Positions 59,651 to 64,000 of a stretch of DNA of 64,000 nucleotides are shown piece by piece. A program made the position numbers and the translations under genes. Position 1 is the first letter of the stretch. Each line of letters begins with the position of its first letter. The notes beneath the pieces were generated by a model that was not told where the DNA came from, did no database searches, and worked only from the letters and a program-made list of their open reading frames with translations. The DNA is taken from contig OX424561.1 in NCBI GenBank assembly GCA_949152475.1, forward strand, positions 29,382,481 to 29,446,480. The letters are read 5' to 3'. The DNA is from Terebella lapidaria. Lineage: Eukaryota > Annelida > Polychaeta > Terebellida > Terebellidae.

Positions 59651-60714
59651 GATTCACAAGTGGGTTTAATAGGCTTGTTTTTGTCTCTGTTTTTTTTGGT
59701 GACGGCAACGATACTTTTAGCAACCAGACACATGGGAGGTTCAGTGCTGAGAAAAATCATGATCGCGCAAGGAAGAGATGTGGTCACAAGGTATGTACAC
59801 CATTCTATTCTATTCTGGTATGAGAAAGGTACAATTTGTGGACTCCACCAGAGGCCGATGCCTGTAACTTGATTGCTCAAACGGTGAAGCCCATTACATT
59901 GACTCTAGGTTGAAGTGTGAGCCATTATAAGGCTTTTCCTGTTTAATTTTCTGTTTCTCGCCCCGCGCACCTAGCTTTTTGTGAAATTCTGAGAAAAAAA
60001 GAAGGTAAATAAGTAATATTGTGGAAATAAATGCGATTTGACACAAAGAATCCTGCCAATCTCTGTAAAGCTTACTCATAGTGGACTTGCAGCACAACTC
60101 ATCCGACTGACGAGTGTGTATACAAGATGTATCCAGAGTTTTGCTCAAAGTAACATTTTAATTTAACAATTCTTATCACAAATAAATTTCTGGAATTCAA
60201 TAAAGAAAAATATGGTATATTTTTAGATGCTCAAAGACATAACATAAAGACCTCAACGTCGCTTCCAGAGAATCATTGTAAGGTATGTCATACTTCTTTT
60301 GAGGGTCCATTTGTTATTTTCCGCCATCCCTCCTAGATTTTGATTTTCCAAAGTAGGAGAAACTTTGGAAAAATATCAGGAATGTCCTATGACTGTGGAT
60401 TGTTTTGTGTCCTGCTTCATAGATGTGAGTATGTCCAACAGAACCGAGGAGTTTTTCTCTTTGGCATATGGAGGTGTGTTATATGATTCTGTATGACACT
60501 GGGAGAGGGGCTGGCAACACATCAGATGAGAGGTGATCAAATGGCGAGCAAAGGCAAAATGTCAAGGAGAGAGTGCTGTTCTTGATGATCAAGTCTTCTA
60601 AGTCAGTGTTGTATCGCACAGGTTGTAACTCAACATCTGGGCCTTGCAATGACTCAGTGGTCACTCTTCCTATACAAACATGAGTGTGTGTGTATGTGTT
60701 CACTCGCTGATCAT

Positions 60715-62360
60715 TATTCTCATTCCAACACAGCAGATGAATCAGTGTGAACTTGACGGCACAGTCATGCTGGTATTGTTTGATATCACGGCACTAGTCA
60801 TGTTTGTTTCAGAGGACCAGAGCCTGGATGTGAAATATGACAAACTATTCAAGGACAACACTCTGCAGATCGCACTGACCTGTCAGCCATCCAAGATACC
60901 TCAGTACCACATACTTTTTGTTTGATGGCTGCATCTACACACAGGTGGAGGGAGCAGCCATGGACTCACCAGTTAGTCTCGCCATAGCTAACTATGTCAT
61001 GGAGTGTTTTGAACAGAAAGCCATCAGCATTTTCCCCTATGACCAAACCATAATGACAACACAACGTCAACAACACAATGGTAACTTCTGTGACTCAGTT
61101 TTTGGGGGACTTCACCACACACATTAACATTATACACCCTGTAATCAAGTTCATGTGGAAAGAGAAAACTGAGAGCAACATAGCTATGCTGGATGTGAGG
61201 TTTTCCCGTGAACCAGGTGGGAAGCTAAGCTTCACCATGAACCACAAGTCGACTCACATGGACAAACACCATGGGCAACCAGTCATTTCAACAAACATGA
61301 GGTCATGAAAACACTATTCCACCTATGTAACACCACCTGCTCGGACAATAGTTCCAGAACATCGGGAAATACAACACCTTCAAAACGTCCTCAGCATTCT
61401 CAGACTACATTAATCGGCTTGGGTAACAGCCACCAAACCCAAGGACTGAACAGTACCCAGAAACCACAACAGTTAGCTACCAGAGGCAACATCATTCTGC
61501 CCTACGTCATCTTGATGACGGATGCCATAAGTAGACGTATCATGAAGGTGGCGGTCACGGTAAACTTTTGACCCTTCAACACCATCAGGAACCACCTTAT
61601 TCCATCAGAAGACAAGGTCAAGAAGTTGGAAAGATCCAGAGTGGTGTACCCCATCAAGTGCCAGGACTGCAACACCAACTGCTTAGGTGACCTACTTAGG
61701 ATGCAAGTATCAATACCACCAATACAGCCAAATTGATGATTCCAATACACCCATTGCACTATTGGAAATTCGGTATTATCGCCCCTTTGTGTTTCCCCTA
61801 ACATGGCCTTGGCATTGCTCAAAGTGCCAACTCACCTCAGCAACTCATTAAAATTGACTTACCAAATGCATAGCTCACACCGGGGACACCTGTGTTGTGC
61901 AACTCGGTCTTCTGTTTTCATTAGGGTTTAAAATGTGAGAACACAACTCAATTGAGAGTCTCGTTAGATGAGTAGTATTAAGGAGCTACAGATCCTATTC
62001 GAGTTGTCTGGACAATCAGCAATTTGAGCAATGTCAAGGCCAAGTTAGGGGAAAAACAATGTGCGATAATACCGAATTTCCAATAGTGCAATGGGTGTAT
62101 AACAAACGTAAATTACAACATTTTGCAATAAAAACAAAGCCTGATCAAATACCTAGGAACCTACAGAAACAGATCACCGAACACCAAGACCGACGTAACC
62201 TGTAGGAACCACAAACAGTATAACAATCACTGCCTTATTCCTCCACCAGGAGACAGACTGGTTCTGCTGGGGTGTCGAAGTCGATGCAATTATCACCAGG
62301 GAGGAAGTCACCCTCAACCAAAACAATGGCCGGCACACCCTCCAGGCCATCTAACTGGAG
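60715..62360 (+). mobile_element. Decayed Penelope-like element
   Basis: Separate pieces in order match Penelope-like proteins. The reverse transcriptase block is IYTQVEGAAMDSPVSLAIAN, followed by MECFEQKA. Next come an IKFMWKEKTESNIAMLDVRF-like segment with a STHMDKH motif, and a GIY-YIG-endonuclease-like stretch (SRVVYPIKCQDCN). After a nested MITE, DWFCWGVEVDAIITREEVTL resembles the family's C-terminal end. The copy is old, 5'-incomplete and multiply broken. Confidence 0.7.
61748..62097. mobile_element. 350-bp MITE with TA target duplication, nested in the Penelope-like element
   Basis: Terminal inverted repeats of about 77 bp begin CACCCATTGCACTATTGGAA at 61748 and mirror the sequence ending at 62097, with few mismatches. 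TA flanks both sides (61746-61747 and 62098-62099), as in Tc1/mariner-derived MITEs. It splits the endonuclease-like part of the host element, so it is younger than that copy. Confidence 0.85.
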
Positions 62361-64000
62361 ATCGTCAGTTCAGGGGAGCAAAATCAACATCTTGATCACG
62401 TCTCTTTTCAACACTAAAAGCCCCACATGGCTGTCAAAATGGTTCAACTTTGACTCATCATATAAATTTATACAGAAAACATGCAAATTACCTCCAGTCC
62501 CACAAGGCTTATCGGTCACTACAGGTGTTCAAAATACTGTACACATGCAAAACTTACGTGAAAGAATGAAAAAAAAACCCTTGGAATATAACCTTGAAAT
62601 TAGAAGATGCATTCCAAAACATATCATTTGAGACTTCGTGCATATCTGAGCCAACATGCAAAGGCTTGTTTTTTGCCTATTATATAATAATAGAAAACTT
62701 CCCCCACTACATCGAGGTGTACAAACATTCCAAGACCGTAAACTTTCAAGTCTCCGAGATGAAAGCTGTGAATTCTGTCAGGCATGATACATTAAACCTT
62801 TGGCTGGAATAGCTACCCTCCTCGGGGGACTGGGCTACTGATCAACTGTCCTACTTTATGTATTTAAGATAATGCACGAAGACGAGGGTTTCTCGCCAAT
62901 AGTGACTGAGTGCCAGAAGGGCACGAGGCCACTCTTCGTGAGAGACCTGAGACCATTATCTGACTTGTTATCTGAGTGCAGGGATTCATATTCGCAGAAA
63001 TAGTAACCTGTTCGTATTTCTGTTCAATAATAACCACCCAACAACAAAGGAAACGGCACCAACCATGCACTGTTAGAACAACCCATGAAAGCAAGTGTTT
63101 GCCCTATAACATTAAAATTTTTAATATTGTATCCTTGCGCTACCAGTTTATGCAGTTTAGTCCGCCATATATAGACCATGATGTTATCAACTACTAATGC
63201 AAATACAATACGAGAGAGGTAAACTAGAAGAAGGAAAACTGGAGAAAAAAGCCAAGATGACGAGAAAACCATATCGATTTTGCCGGTTCCTTGCACTGCG
63301 TGACCCTGTGAACCGTTTGTCACAACTCGGCAACACACGTGAGATGTTTGTTTACACCGAAAGTAGCGCCCTATATTTCCCAGAGTCCTATGCGTGTTGT
63401 AGCAGAGATGGGATTCGGCATGAATCTCGAGCGATGCAGTGTGAGCAAGTGCTTAGAGTGCACACTAAACGGGAGACTATCTTGAGAGTTGTTACCATTT
63501 CAATGACATGTGTCACTGGAAAGTTGAGAAAACTTTTTGTTGTCGATCCATATGTTCGTGAATCAACGTGGACTTTGTATATGTTTTGAGCTTCCAGTCA
63601 CATCAATTTAACGTAAGATGTATTATAATTATGTTCAATACTTTATTTTGCAAGGCACAACACAGGTGTAGCCTACACCACGGTGACCGCACCACTCTAA
63701 ACACAGGTGCAGTGGGCTTGGATATGTGGATCGCATGGTTCCCCGGGGTCTGGTCACAATGTTGGTACCTTGGTCTATCAGCTCCCCTATAAAGGATATG
63801 CTGTACTTGTATACATGCTCGTATATGTGATACCTTCAATTACGAGTGATTATCACAAGGCAAATTGTTATCTACGGCTCCAGACACCACAGTGCTAAAG
63901 TTCCCTAAACTCAACACTACACCGTACACGGCCCTGTGCTGAAGGAAATGTTTGCAGCGCAAAAGGAAAAAAATACATGCTGTTGTAATTTTCATTCAAG
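62361..64000. other. Right end of window, no gene called
   Basis: A plus-strand frame of 130 codons (63197-63589) has no recognised motif or splice partner. No repeat structure was seen. An exon of a gene lying beyond the window cannot be excluded. Confidence 0.3.

Noticed and set aside
63197-63589. 130-codon plus-strand frame near the right end
   Set aside because: No recognised family, no splice evidence and low-complexity Lys/Glu at the start. It is noted only in the end-of-window entry.

Overview
The window is eukaryotic nuclear DNA, AT-rich and intron-dense, with a heavy load of several classes of mobile element. Frequent TACATGTA words, long G and C homopolymers, a DIRS element, a Penelope-like element and many small foldback elements suggest a marine invertebrate. 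A deuterostome such as an echinoderm, hemichordate or lancelet seems likely, but nothing here proves the phylum. Gene models were built by eye from splice sites, frame continuity and remembered family sequences. No search was run.

Four genes can be supported. (1) 1.4-15.7 kb, plus strand: mitochondrial translation initiation factor IF-2 (MTIF2), 16 coding exons, an uninterrupted 721-residue reading. (2) 43.6-47.4 kb, plus strand: a large bZIP transcription factor of the FOS/ATF3/JDP2/BATF type, 3 coding exons, 1067 residues, with a glutamine-rich N-terminal half and a degenerate Ser-Pro repeat domain. (3) 51.4-53.3 kb, plus strand: a secreted NPC2-like ML-domain sterol-binding protein, 4 exons, 149 residues. 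(4) 56.9-55.2 kb, minus strand: an unrecognised protein of about 352 residues with a mitochondrial-type leader and one transmembrane segment, 3 exons.

The rest is mostly repeats. Intron 6 of MTIF2 holds a near-whole DIRS retrotransposon (3708-10094) whose ends are set by its internal complementary region. Intron 9 holds a LINE 3' end that stops a few bases from exon 10. Intron 15 holds a TIR element rich in GTCCG and TGACCTTGA. Downstream of MTIF2 (16.5-23 kb) is a compound locus: three 42-bp minisatellite arrays alternate with three copies of a roughly 1.1-kb spacer that contains a 575-bp foldback, and a poly-C-flanked TIR element interrupts it. Two neighbouring units of 1781 bp are almost identical. 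From 23 to 35 kb there are further TIR elements, including a 2.08-kb element with a TATGA duplication and nested GCCAAATAATGAG-type repeats, and a diverged triplicated non-coding unit. A CpG- and E-box-rich region with a TATA box at 35.5-35.7 kb is a candidate promoter for the bZIP gene. From 57 to 62 kb there are a palindrome cluster, a near-perfect 84-nt hairpin, and a decayed Penelope-like element carrying a TA-flanked MITE.

The four genes do not form a pathway. Two products (MTIF2 and the 55-57 kb gene) are probably mitochondrial, one is nuclear and one is lysosomal or secreted.
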